DNA of 64,000 nt from Tethya wilhelma. Taxonomy: Eukaryota; Porifera; Demospongiae; Tethyida; Tethyidae. The stretch spans positions 2,226,817-2,290,816 of the forward strand of contig CAXIPT010000006.1 of the NCBI GenBank assembly GCA_964030475.1. The letters run 5' to 3'. This document shows, piece by piece, positions 21,449 to 31,435 of this stretch (positions are counted from its first letter, which is position 1; every line of letters starts with the position of its first letter). Below the pieces are notes generated by a model. It was given only the letters and a program-made list of their open reading frames with translations. It had not been told where the DNA came from and ran no database searches. The position numbers and the translations under genes were made by a program.

Positions 21449-22994
21449 ATCATCACAGGGGGTCTTACCAAATATTCTCCCTGGGGGTCAAACCTCACAC
21501 ACAGTACTGGTGCCTCGTGTCCAGTAAAAGTGATGACTTTTGTAAGATCCTTTAACTCAACAACTTTGATCAGAAATTCACTAGAACCACCTGCCAAGTG
21601 GGCGTGGTCATCACTGACGGCTAGATAGGTCACATGACCAGCAAATCGTAACAGAAGACCTTCAGGCGTACCCTGTAGTTAGAAGAAAATAATTAACAGA
21701 ATCAAACATTCAAATTAATAATTCTAATATTAGCGGATTGACCATTACAGTAAGCAGTGGCGGATCCAGAGGGGGTTCCTGGGCTTCCATGGAAGCCCCC
21801 TTTCAGCTGAAACCTCGCATTGAAATTAACTGTGCAGACTGGAAAAGTGCTAGCTGGAAACCCCCTTTCAACTTCAAACTAACAAAAGCAACTAAAAATC
21901 TCACTAAATAGCAGTCTTTTGTGAAAGATACTATAGTTTCTGTCTTTTTCTTGCCATGTTAAATCCAACAAACAGTCAGTTTTGCACTGCACATACAAAA
22001 CTGTATTGCCGCAAGTGGTTGCGCCAAAATAAAATCTACCAATCATGACAATCCACAATATTTACTCCAGTCAATATTTTGTGCTATACCATATATAGAA
22101 TAAAAAATACAGCTAACGTTTCGACATCGTTTTTCTATTTAACTGCCATTAAACCTATTCACACATGACCTAATTTAGTCGCTAATAACTTACGTCCAAC
22201 TTGTACGCTTGTACAGTGTTCTCTGTTGCCACGGCAACAATATCCTCTCCCTGGGAGTCGACATAACAAACGAGAGAAGAGATCCGGTCCACAGCCGACA
22301 CACTGAACTCTGTACAATCATCATCATCAGTGATGGAGGGAAAGACCCTCACATCACTGTCATGACCACAGGTCACCAGCTGCCTGGAATATTAAAGCAA
22401 TAAACAGCAATGTTTTGTTTTCAGTCTGTCAGTTTAACTTATTGAACATGAATACACGTACACATAGAGTTATAATTCTATTTATAACTTTAGGTTTTAA
22501 AGCAAGGTAAGGCAAAATAATTTCGAACCGGCCGGGTAATTTCAATGTGCTTATTTCTCTGCTATAAATGCTATTCAGTTGAGACTTTTTTCTACCAACA
22601 GAACCTACCAGATTTGCAGTTCAAGAGAAGCATAATCTGAAGTGTTCATAACAGAGAAATTAGCTAAAAAACTACGACATTGGAATTACCCCTGGGTTCG
22701 GAATTGCCTCGCTCTACCTTACAACTGTACATGTACTTATCTATGGATGGATATTATACACCATGGTTTGTCTTACAATTGAGTATGCTTGAGTCACAAC
22801 TGTATTAAGGTTGAGTTATAGCTGGGAGTGAGAGGTCTAAACTGACCTGAGAACTTTGACATGCCCAGAAACGAGGTTTATGGTATAAATACGTTAGTAA
22901 CTTGTATCTAGCTAAAACCTCACCTCTTAGAGTCGAAGCAAAGGTGGGTAGTGCCTTCAGAGTGACCGTACCGTCTTGTTACAAGCTCTGCCAT
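14262..22994 (-). CDS. WDHD1: WDHD1 / AND-1 / Ctf4 replisome adaptor
   Basis: AND-1 trimers tether DNA polymerase alpha-primase to the CMG helicase at the nuclear replication fork. I can assemble 18 coding exons, all with GT-AG sites and matching phases: 22924-22994, 22194-22383, 21469-21672, 21237-21287, 21007-21102, 20506-20598, 19983-20327, 19509-19877, 18887-19071, 18263-18513, 17733-17847, 17277-17453, 16609-16723, 16358-16435, 16153-16221, 14984-15520, 14727-14915, 14262-14549. They total 1140 residues, close to human WDHD1. The N-terminal WD40 propeller (RYGHSEGTTHLCF, TCGHDSDVRVF, SCDGSVKIW, VVSWSPCGKFLA) is followed by an acidic linker, the SepB/Ctf4 second propeller (HCVHFSSWEANKDW, FTTGGVQRDL, KSDHYFIVGM), a helical part (NLALTYASR) and a C-terminal KLASFAF motif as in vertebrates. 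The HMG box of vertebrate AND-1 is not seen. The start at 22994 matches the human N-terminus. Confidence 0.93.
14580..14720. repeat. (GA)n microsatellite with a 9-N gap, in a WDHD1 intron
   Basis: Pure GA repeat on both sides of Ns at 14653-14661. It lies in the last WDHD1 intron. Apparent open frames here are repeat artefacts. Confidence 0.95.
15600..15824. mobile_element. Harbinger/Tourist-like MITE with TAA target duplication
   Basis: The two ends are inverted copies beginning AGTCCAYCTGRTTTGAGAAT. The 225-bp element is flanked by TAA at 15597-15599 and 15825-15827, the 3-bp target type of PIF/Harbinger elements. It carries no coding potential and sits in a WDHD1 intron. Confidence 0.7.
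15881..15952 (-). repeat. tRNA-like / SINE head with A and B boxes
   Basis: On the reverse strand TAGCTCATGATCAGTGG (15932-15948) resembles a Pol III A box with a small insertion, GTAAGAGCATTC follows as in tRNAs, and GTTCAAGTCC (15887-15896) fits the B box. No good acceptor stem is seen, so it is a tRNA-derived element or pseudogene and not a functional tRNA. Confidence 0.5.
16723..16770. repeat. (GT)n microsatellite beside WDHD1 exon 13
   Basis: About 45 bp of GT repeat. On the coding strand it forms the CA-rich tract directly before the exon 13 acceptor. Confidence 0.9.
17545..17720 (-). repeat. Minisatellite-like AACAGGAAGTAAAATCTCA repeats in WDHD1 intron 11
   Basis: Four close copies of AACAGGAAGTAAAATCTCAT lie between exons 12 and 11. 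Related GGAAGTAAA / TTTACTTCC blocks occur beside every WDHD1 exon 11 copy in the window (3840-3970, 27575-27700) and again at 29350-29470. They mark the duplication breakpoints. Confidence 0.75.
18640..18762. mobile_element. MITE half related to the element at 55876-56088
   Basis: The tract ending CGAAAATTTCCCGCTATACGG closely matches the right end of the repeat at 55876-56088. The opposite end is poorly preserved. It lies in a WDHD1 intron. Confidence 0.5.
19223..19428. mobile_element. Short MITE-like element
   Basis: ATCTTCTAAAAATTC at the left and its complement GAATTTTTAGAAGAT at the right bound about 206 bp in a WDHD1 intron. Part of the element is also in the inverted WDHD1 fragment near 26330-26440, so it was present before that duplication. 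Confidence 0.5.
20740..20945. mobile_element. MITE with TACCRTATA..GGGTAAA inverted ends
   Basis: The left end TACCGTATATAGCGGGTAAA and the right end complementary to TACCATATAGTGGGTAAAC enclose about 206 bp, with TTTGGCG inside both ends. It lies in a WDHD1 intron. The target duplication is unclear. Confidence 0.6.
21293..21450. repeat. (GT)n and (GA)n compound microsatellite
   Basis: About 90 bp of GT repeat followed by about 45 bp of GA repeat, filling the intron between WDHD1 exons 3 and 4. Confidence 0.95.
21755..21850 (+). mobile_element. Transposon end of the CAGTGGCGGATCCAG type
   Basis: CAGTGGCGGATCCAGAGGGG is a terminus I recall from hAT-type MITEs in many animals. No opposite end is visible, so the copy looks truncated within WDHD1 intron 2. 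Confidence 0.45.
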
Positions 22995-23048
22995 CCTCTC
23001 AAGAGTCTCTCTTTGTCTTTCTCTGTGTACTGTAGCTGTCTGATGGCC

Positions 23049-23062
23049 TTTTCCCGCCAAAA
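23049..23062. promoter_or_regulatory. E2F-type site upstream of WDHD1
   Basis: TTTTCCCGCCAAAA, a near-symmetrical E2F/DP site, lies 55 bp before the WDHD1 ATG at 22994. E2F control fits a replication factor. The site is mutated in the dead copy at 13.99 kb. Confidence 0.65.
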
Positions 23063-24255
23063 CCGCAAAACGTGGGTATACGCCCGCCACGTGGCCACGT
23101 GCTCGATCAAAAAAAATCACAGAAACGAGCCCCGCCCACTTTTACTCTGCGCGCACGCGCACTACCGCATAGGGTCTTTCCAAATATGCAATCAGATTGC
23201 CTGACGTGTAGTCTGGCCCACCAACGAAGAAGGTGAAGCCCGTGTCTGTGCGTACCTTGAACTGGAAGCACACGAAGAGCCTTGGGTTTTAGTTGAGTCT
23301 CAAAGTTTGAAAGCTTTTTGCGTAGTCTAGATCTTATCAAATTTGGTGACAAACAGCCGGTGTGTTTCACAGTTAGGAAGTATCATCTTCAACTCGGACA
23401 AACAGCTGGACAGACATTTATATATCCAGGTTAGATCAACTGTTATTTACACACACACACACAGACAAATATATTTAGGCAGAGCTGACCCAATGTCACA
23501 GCTTGTAAGTACTTGTTCGCGCATTGATTTTCAGGTTGAGTTGTTCTGATAATTGATACATAAGTGGCGTCTAGCAAGCCAGCCGAACTCACAATAATTG
23601 ATTTTTAAGTGCTTCAAATCAAGTGCCAGCAGGCTTTTGTTTTTGAAGAGAGTGATAGCCCCCTTGATGGCTTCTGAGGTTGTTAGCACATTAGCCGCAT
23701 ATAAATTTACAAGCCTCCTCTAAGTTGGGCTACATATCTATATCAGAGCATTTTGTAACAGTTGTTTGACTACATTATAATCTAGCAGTAACTAACTGGG
23801 TATATTGAACTTATCATGAGAAACTATGCCTGCTGTTGTTGAGGTAACTCCCCATGTTTTTGAAATGTTTCACTTGGCCCCACTATATAGTTGTAGAGTA
23901 AGATTGGCTACAGAACCAAAGTAGCTAGCTGAGAAATACACCTTCAATGATGGTGCTATTTGAAAGTGATATACTGTATAATTATTATGGTTGATGGGGT
24001 AGGAATCTTGTTCAAGTGGAAAGGTTAAACAAATTGGCATCACTTATGATTTAATATTAACTCCTGTGACACTCCTAACTATTATTGTAGGTGTGTGTGA
24101 CATGCAGTGTGTGTTTAAATGACTTCTGTTTGTTTATTTGTTGTGGGTTAAAGTTTATGTTTAATAACTTTTTGTTGTTAGAAAAAACAATAAATAGTGT
24201 AAACAATAATTTGTGCTAGAGCTACACACCCACATTTTTTACACAGACATACACA

Positions 24256-24302
<47 letters not shown>

Positions 24303-24471
24303 AGACAGACAGAAAAGAAAGAAAAACAAGCCTAACCACTCGCAAACAGACACATTATTATTGGTGATACTACGTACATGTCATAGCATCGTCCCTCAAG
24401 CTGCTTGACAACTTGAAAAACGAGCGAACAAGCTAAGAAGCAGAACTCCTTCATCTTCTTCTCCACTCAAG
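23063..24471. other. Intergenic region between divergent WDHD1 and SWAP70-like genes
   Basis: The left part is GC-richer (ACGTGGCCACGTG at about 23090, GCGCGCACGCGC at about 23150) and is probably the WDHD1 promoter. A (CA)n tract lies at 24252-24298. No gene is recognised. Confidence 0.5.
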
Positions 24472-25208
24472 ATGGAGCCCCTTCAAGCGTTTGTCCTCAC
24501 TGATGATAACAAAGTTCAACTCATTTCTTTAACAAGACACTGTATCTTGCACGCCGTGCAAGCTTTGCAACCTTCGGCTAGTTTATCGTCAGTTCTACCG
24601 AAATCCGGTACGCACAAAGTTGAGAGCTTTTGCGCGGAACTTTGCGAGGCTATTGTGGCAAAACAGCCGAAGAAACGAGCCTCTTCTTCCTCTCTCCTCG
24701 CTGACCAATCACTGCTTCTTTCAATAGATATCCACAAGTTCTGCGACGGAGCAACAAGTCCGGCAGAATTCACGACACTCATAGAAGAAAGACTTGTTGC
24801 CCGATCGAAAGACGTCGGTTTGAATTTGGACAAGCTGCACAAGACGTGCTGGAACTACTACGAAGTTGAGAAAAAGTCTAGAATTTCGCATCCAAAGTGG
24901 CTTTCCCCCACCTGCACGTACCGCCTCTGGCTGATCTTCAATTGCGTTCTCGATCACGATCTGAAAACGTTCATGACAATTCGATCACTCAACGAAGTGC
25001 TGCGTCGTATCATAGAGCTGTGCGGTTATACTTGGAATGATAGTGATAAGTACGATGGATATGGGACGATTGATTTTCCACATTATCTCGACATAATTAC
25101 TGGCAGTTTTGATAGGTTCAAGTTTGAGACGATGTTGACTTGTGAGGTGAGTGTATATGAGGGTGTGTGTGTGTGTGTGTGTGAGGGTGTGAGGGTGTGA
25201 GGATATGA

Positions 25209-25244
<36 letters not shown>

Positions 25245-26223
25245 ACGCGTATGTGTAGCCATAATTATTCTATCGATAATTCACTGTGTTCGTATTTGTG
25301 TGAGTACTAGTGACCATAACTGTTGTTTATCGTACGCCATACTGTATTATGAATTATTCATGAGATTATCATTGATGGGATGGACTGATAGTGAGTGAGA
25401 GTGAGAGATGCTGGGGATTCCCGGGCCATACAATTCTAATGTACATGTACACAATGTGTTTGTATGTATTGTAACATATTTGAAGGTATTTCAATTGCAA
25501 ATAAGGCCTCGGTGCATTATCACTATTTTGAGATAAAACACGCCACTAGGAGGTGCAAATAGGGGAGGAAACAATACATACATTGATCGATAGAGACAAA
25601 CTGAACAGAACAAAGAAAAGCAAAATAAGAAGAAAGAGAGATTAAGATCCAGACTTCAAGAACACTGTTGTTCCATGGACAATTATGCTTTCCTACCCGA
25701 CTAGCTCACTCTTGCTAAGTTACTCCAAAAGCTCTGTAACACAATATTACACATGTAGCTATATATTTGGAGAACAAACAGCTAATGCAATATTTGTCTG
25801 ATTAGAACACAATGAAACACTTAGCCTCGTAGAGCAGGACTTTCCCGCTATAGCTTATTGTTCTAAGCACAGAGAGGGCTTGGTTTACGAGGCTACTAGA
25901 CTCTTTTATTGCATATAATATAATGTACTTCCCTCCACAGATGATACGGCAAGTAATGCTTTATATTGAATACACAATGACTCTACCGTTGTCTGATAAA
26001 AAAAACTACGATTAAGTGTACACTGATGATGGTTATTAACAATTATTACTATTAAACCATGCAGGTGATTGGTGACATGGTGGATGAGATAGTCCATGGG
26101 GTGTTGAAGAAGGGGTATCTGACGAAGAAAGGCCACAAGAGGACCAATTGGAAGAGAAGATGGTTTATCCTTCAGAGAACTACCATGAGTTACTACGAGA
26201 GCAGAGAAAAGTTGGATTTGAAG
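24472..26223 (+). CDS. SWAP70/DEF6-like protein, first two exons only
   Basis: Exon 1 is 24472-25146 (225 codons) and exon 2 is 26065-26223 (53 codons), with a GTGAGT donor, a TGCAG acceptor and phase 0. SWAP70 and DEF6 are phosphoinositide-binding, Rac-activating proteins with an N-terminal EF-hand-like helical part, a central PH domain and a long C-terminal coiled coil. Exon 1 encodes the helical part: the HKTCWNYYEVEKKSR and YRLWLIFNCVLDHDL blocks resemble the SWAP70 FNRMCWTLCVKKN and FKIWVIFNFL blocks. Exon 2 starts the PH domain (GVLKKGYLTKKGHKRTNW, then KRRWFILQRTTMSYY), close to human SWAP70. The rest of the PH domain and the coiled coil are absent: sequence runs into a CT repeat and 39 Ns, after which an inverted WDHD1 fragment begins. 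The start CTCAAGATGG has a YY1-like context. Confidence 0.82.
25163..25243. repeat. (GT)n tract in SWAP70-like intron 1
   Basis: GT repeats start 17 bp after the exon 1 donor. The rest of the intron to 26064 shows nothing recognisable. Confidence 0.9.
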
Positions 26224-26230
26224 GTAGTAC

Positions 26231-26241
<11 letters not shown>

Positions 26242-26284
<43 letters not shown>

Positions 26285-26323
26285 NNNNNNNNNNNNNNNN
26301 NNNNNNNNNNNNNNNNNNNNNNN
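26242..26323. other. (CT)n tract and 39-N gap
   Basis: CT repeat followed by Ns at 26285-26323. It is the junction between the SWAP70-like gene and inverted WDHD1 sequence, and the physical order across it is not proven. Confidence 0.95.
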
Positions 26324-26582
26324 TATATATATCTATCCAGCACGTGTGGACGGTGCTTGCGAGCAAAATAATGTTTAAAAATTTGGCAAAATTCGAATGT
26401 ATTTAAAATTTTTTTGCGCTGAATTTTTAGAAAATCTACTGTACTAATTATTTTTCACTTTTCTTCACTGTAACTTGTATATTGTACCTGAAATTGTAAG
26501 TAATACACTTTATTTGTGTATATAATTTCTACATCTTGATTTTACTTTCTAAATTTTTACAGCTACTCTGATCTTTGTATAG

Positions 26583-26857
26583 GTTTACAATTTGGTGGGT
26601 GTGGTTCGTTCCCATAGCAACGAGGATGCGGCCATGATAGAAGTGGAGTTTCACAATACCAGTGTTCACCACGCCTTCTCTCTGCCCAATCACCATGGTT
26701 ACCATCTAGCGGCTCTCAACGAGCAGGCACTTGTACTAGCCAGTGAAAGAGATGATGATGAAGCAAGGTATATGCTTATTATTAGCATGGATAAATTATG
26801 TATACAATACGATATTATGGTGTAATCTATGAGTTTGATTAATATGACGTGTTGATG

Positions 26858-26894
<37 letters not shown>

Positions 26895-27551
26895 TTCTTC
26901 ACTGCGTCCACTTCAGCTCTTGGGAAGCCAACAAGGACTGGACTCTTTCACTACCCTCCAAAGAATCATCCCAATCTGTTGCCATTGGTAATGGTTGGAT
27001 CGCCATAGCAACCAACAAAAGAGCTATTCGTATGTTCACAACGGGCGGTGTTCAACGTGACCTACTGAGCGTGCCTGGGAGGGTCATAACACTGGCTGGC
27101 TGGGGAGGGAGACTGGCCGTGGTGTATCAAACCAGTGGACCATGTAAGAGATGCTGTTTCTTTGATGTTACATCATGAAAATTAATAGTAGCACTGACTT
27201 GTAGTTGACTGGATATAGTTTTTATTAACATCAGCAACAAGTTTTGTAAAGTACAACCATGAATTTCAAGCTGTGTGCGTTTTTTTTAATTCTCTGTTTC
27301 TATAATATTATGTGAAAATTTAACTACATGCATGTGTGTGTATCTACAGTTGAAATTATGTATTTTGTGTGTATATCAGTATATACATGTATCTAAATCT
27401 AGCTATATATTGGTGTGCCATATGTTTCCCATGCAGGTACTGATAACCTGTTCAACCTGTCTGTCTGGGTGTTGGACGTGGGTCGTCGTAAACAGCTCCA
27501 CCCTCCCCACACACTGCCCCTCTCTCACAAGGCCAGACTGGAGTGGATAGG
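26583..27551 (+). pseudogene. Inverted WDHD1 fragment, exons 9-11
   Basis: On the + strand, 26583-26767 copies exon 9 (185 nt, same length), about 26894-27143 copies exon 10 and 27437-27551 copies exon 11 (115 nt). Flanking intron sequence from 26330 also matches the WDHD1 intron 8 region. The protein reading is well preserved (for example HHAFSLPNHHGYHLAALN, GRVITLAGWGGRLAVVY), but the exon 10 acceptor CACAG of the intact gene is CACACACT here and there is no 5' or 3' part. It is therefore a non-functional or at most partial copy. It leads directly into the right copy of the small unknown gene. Confidence 0.85.
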
Positions 27552-29050
27552 GTGAGCTTTATATCAATTAATATATTTCGATGAGATTTTACTTCCTGTT
27601 TCTGGAGTAATTATTGAGATTTTGTTTCCTGTCAGTAGTAGTCTTACGGATTGTCCTTTAAATTTTATTTCCTGTGTTAAAATTTTGCTTCCTGCTTCTG
27701 TTGAGGCATTGATTCCTGCCTGGCTTTCATGCATTACTTATTTTGTTTTTGACAAGTATTAGCTTTTTAATAGCATTAAAAAATAACAAAAAAAACTTGA
27801 ATTTAATCAAATTGAATTCAACAGTATGACTGCTATAACATGTTAAGAACTCCAAAATATAGTTATATTATATTATTGTATCTCAGTTTCAAAATGTACT
27901 AGTCATAGTAACATAATTCAAGCAAAATATAAGCTCACACGATAACATAACTAAAATCAAGAAATACTGACTATATATAAAACTAAGCTAAAGCAGCAAA
28001 AATCATTAAATATATATAATCTTAACCCTTTCCTAATCTGATTCAAAGGTCAAATACACATTGTTGTCATCGTCTCTTGCCAGGAGACCTTCATACATCA
28101 ATCCTCCAATCAGCACTTCTGTGTCAATCCTCTTGGTTGTATTGAGGTGGCAGATGGCGAGGTTGTACCACTCTTTGTCATTAGATTTGCTTTTGCAGAT
28201 TTTGAAGAACAAAAAATCTGTTCCGTCCTTATTGACCCCTAGCTCTTCAATTGTATTCGATGCGAACACCCAATTTTGAGTGGCTATTCTTTTCAGATTC
28301 TTAAATGCAGTGAAGTTTTTGACTTCAGCACTAACATTTTCCTCAAATGTTGACACCACTTTTGCCAGAGTTGGCTTGTCCATTTGTGTAAGCTGTTGCT
28401 TAATGAGATGAGCCCCTCCTTCGTTAGCTAGATCTCTATATGTTTGTCTGCCTTTTGCTACAGCCTCCGGGTTAGTGCTGATTACGCCAAACGCCTTATT
28501 GCTTGGAAACAATTTCTTTGCAGCATCTTTAACAATAGGCAGTGCATTCATGAGTTTACTGAACCATGAACCACCCATTTTTTCTCCAAGAATTGCTTGA
28601 GTCCAAAGTTAAAAGAAACACGTTGTTTACTTCTACAGTCTGAGCGATTGGTATAGAGATAGAGCAACTGAGCACTTGTATATACTTACACTGAGTACAG
28701 TAGTTGTTTGTAACACTTGCTATATCCTCAATGATAAACACCTGCTCATGTATTTACATCTCTATAGCTATATACAGCCAGGTCATCAGCATGCATGCAT
28801 ACATAACACCATTGAGATGATATACCGTGCAGCCTAACTGCATGGAGATATATGTGATGCAGTTAGCCATGCACTAAATTATGGCAAGATTCATGCATGC
28901 AAGGGATATGGTGGAACGATTTCCAACACTTGATTTCTTGGAAAATTATACGTGTTCGAATGGTCAACACTTTAGGGGAGTTAAATCCACCCATTTTGTG
29001 AGCTGTGACCAATTAGAACTGTTGCTGGTAGGAAACCAATAATACAAGCA
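27437..29050. repeat. Right arm of the diverged inverted duplication (partner 2500-4117)
   Basis: It carries WDHD1 exon 11 (+), the TTTACTTCC-rich stretch (27575-27760), the small unknown gene (-), and near 28980 the complement of the ACAAAATGGGTGGATTTAAC block of the left arm. Confidence 0.75.
28033..28578 (-). CDS. Small protein of unrecognised family, right copy
   Basis: One exon of 181 residues starting MGGSWFSKLMNALPIVKDAA. It is a paralogue of the protein at 3002-3529, with conserved blocks KKLFPS, AVAKGR, STFEEN, TAFKNLKR, NTIEEL, FLFFKI, NLAIC, RIDT, VLIGGLMYEGLL and VYLTF. The best-kept part is the C-terminal third. Both copies are open and the changes look mostly conservative, which argues for function. 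Gly2 could be myristoylated but the position-6 Ser of the left copy is displaced by one residue. No domain is recognised. Alternatives such as a membrane-active peptide-like N-terminus (KKLFP amphipathic segment) are guesswork. Each copy sits antisense, just downstream of a WDHD1 exon 11 fragment. Confidence 0.7.
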   Translation of the reverse strand: MGGSWFSKLMNALPIVKDAAKKLFPSNKAFGVISTNPEAVAKGRQTYRDLANEGGAHLIKQQLTQMDKPTLAKVVSTFEENVSAEVKNFTAFKNLKRIATQNWVFASNTIEELGVNKDGTDFLFFKICKSKSNDKEWYNLAICHLNTTKRIDTEVLIGGLMYEGLLARDDDNNVYLTFESD

Positions 29051-29059
29051 TGCTTTTTT

Positions 29060-29662
29060 ATGCAGAGATGATGAATTTTAAAACATTAAACAAGTCGATT
29101 ACTGTAACAAAAACAAACAAACAAACATGTTACTTGATTCCCGATGCTATAATGAGGCTCTGAGCTTGCAAAGAATGGCTGGGTTTAGATTTAGAAGCTT
29201 GTTCATATTTTATTTCAAAATTATGTTAAGTTACAGTTTTAATAGGCCTAATGTTTATTGTGAGAACATGAGTTTTAATTCTCTTTCAGTGTAACTCACT
29301 GTGGTACTGATCAAATATATATGCATCGGCTCCTGGTTGCTATGATGGGTTGTCAAGGACTTTACTTCCTGTTTCTGAAGTAATTGAGATTTTTATTTCC
29401 TGCTTAGGAGTCTTACAGATTGTCCCTAAAATTTTATTTCCTGTCTCAACATTAATTTTGCTTCCTGCTTCTGTTTAGGCATTGATTTCTGCCTTGTTGC
29501 ATTACTTATATTGCAGCACTTTTTTGATAAGCATTTTTTTAGAAAAAAAGTGAACTTATCCAATAAAAACTTAGCAATAACCTAAAAAATACAGTCATGA
29601 TGTTGTATCTCAGTTTCATAACGCAGTTAACTATAATAATAACCTTATAGCTAGTTATAACT
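29060..29662. repeat. AT-rich stretch with TTTACTTCCTGTTTCTG block
   Basis: 29350-29520 repeats the sequence of 27575-27760 (TTTACTTCCTGTTTCTG, ATTTTATTTCCTGT, TTTTGCTTCCTGCTTCTGTT) with changes. No gene is seen. An N at 29663 ends the stretch. Confidence 0.65.
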
Positions 29663-29663
29663 N

Positions 29664-31042
29664 TACAAACACACGAGCACTACTTTTTCTCTTTTCAATA
29701 TGAGCAAAATCACGATCATTGGGAAGGTAAGTATGACCTCGAACTAAGTACTTGTGATCGATTTGTTCGAAACGAGAAAGAACCTGCTTACTCCAAAAGC
29801 AAATCATCTGAAAGTTTTTGTTTTGCCCAAAGCAACTATCAGAATACACTGTCAGCTTTTTGATAGAGGCAGGAAGTGTGTCAAGATAAGATTGAACACA
29901 GGAACAAATTTCATCTGCGCCCCTACTAGCAACAGATTCATTCCACATGTACATGTTTGCATCACCAGTGGTGGCATTGTGGACACCAAAGTTATAAACC
30001 CACAACTGCCATGAATAGAACATTGATCCATGGGTGAGAGTAGGAACAGGTAGGTTTTGCATGAGGTCAAATGTGATAAGTGAGTTGTCTGATGTTGTTT
30101 TTGTTGCTTCAGCATCAGAACGCAATTGCTGATAACCTTGGCTTGCCATTTCTTGGTGAGTAGACAATTCAGTTTGCTTCTCAACACGTTCATCCTCATT
30201 TGTGGAGGCTCTTATAGCTGTGTTGAGTAGGTCGCAAGTCTCGCACGTATCACTTCGTGGATACCCAAAACTTAAGTTGAACTCTTCGTTAAATATTTTT
30301 CGGTATAGCCATTCCTTTACTACTGGCTCAGCTCCACTTTGCGATTCATACTTTTCCTGATAGAGTAGATACATTCGAGAAATACTAAGACCTTCGTCAA
30401 GATACTCACGTTTCAAATTTGACGAACGAGAATAGTGGCTTCTCCTACAGGGAAATGACTTAATATGCTCACGAACTTTGTCTTTCGCTTCCTCTGAGAT
30501 TGCATGTGGTCTGCTTGTATGTTTGCCCCGCTTGTCATCTGCAATAAGAACACCATCTGTGATTTTGGTTACGAGACCTTCAACACGGCGTTTACCAATT
30601 GCATGTATATCACAGAAGGTTTTTTTGCAGACTTGTTTGTGACTACCATTAGCAAGCCGCACACACGGTATATAACACTGTGGCTTCGCTGCTGATGCAA
30701 TTCAGAAGTGGTATGCCTTTTTATACTAGTTGTGCTAAGTAAGCCATACAGATATTTATTTTGAGCATCATGGTTTCCTAGAGCATAGAAATCTTCAAAA
30801 ATTCTAAGCTGCTCAGTTTCACACAGACTTTCAGAACAGTTATAAGAGCATTTGCACGTAATTTTGACTTGTTGCTTACAATTTTTTTCGTCTCCTTTGT
30901 ATGTAGTGTAGCTTTCACCTTTATCTTTGGCTAGTTTTCTTTTTTTTCTTGTCCACTCTTCTTCTTGTCGCAAGCGCTTTCTTCCGCGCCTTGATTTGCT
31001 AGGTCCAGCTTCTCCGGTCTCGACAGTAAGGCTGTCGTCCAT
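29664..31042 (-). pseudogene. DDE-type transposase-like gene, frameshifted and cut
   Basis: The N-terminal frame 31042 to about 30680 is basic (SRRGRKRLRQEEEWTRKKRK) and then has a Cys cluster (KITCKCSYNCSESLC). After a one-step frame change near 30670 the reading continues (RLANGSHKQVCKKTFCDIHA, then GYPRSDTCETCD, LITFDLMQNLP, QLWVYNFGVHN, VYSDSCFGQNKN, HTYLPNDRDFAHIEK) to the N at 29663. The Asp-containing blocks and the SDSCFGQNKN..NDRDFAHIEK signature are those of a transposase-derived family common in animal genomes, often labelled only as uncharacterised. The C-terminus is lost in the gap. Terminal repeats were not found. With the frameshift it is unlikely to make an active enzyme, unless the frame change is a sequencing error. 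Confidence 0.6.
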
Positions 31043-31265
31043 CTTACTTTAGAAGCTCGAGGGCAGAAGTATGATCACGTGCAGTTAGTTATTATGTAAT
31101 ATCACGTGAGCTAGCATTGAACTTTGACCCCTCTGATCAGCACTAAAACTAAAGTCGCGCGAGAAAAGGATCGGTATACTGATAGCAGACAGTTGTAAGT
31201 TTCATATGATAATGAAAACTGAAAATTGATAAAAATGTTACTTATCCCCTTTTTCCACTGACCCC

Positions 31266-31406
31266 TTCAATTATATATGCATGCATTAAATCCCATGGTT
31301 TTATTCACTTCCGTTGTACCTATTTTTAAGTTGTGTAGGATTGTTTTGTCGTTAGTTCTGTTTGATGTTAAAGAACTGTGAAGCGCTTGCTCTCCGGGTT
31401 ACCACA
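31266..31406 (+). repeat. 5' LTR, 5'-truncated
   Basis: Matches the 3' LTR from AATTATATATGCATGCATT to the end GGGTTACCACA. The TGTTGTATACAC beginning of the 3' LTR is missing, so no 5' target duplication can be read. Confidence 0.85.
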
Positions 31407-31435
31407 CTTACTTGGCGACGAGGTGAAACCGAATC

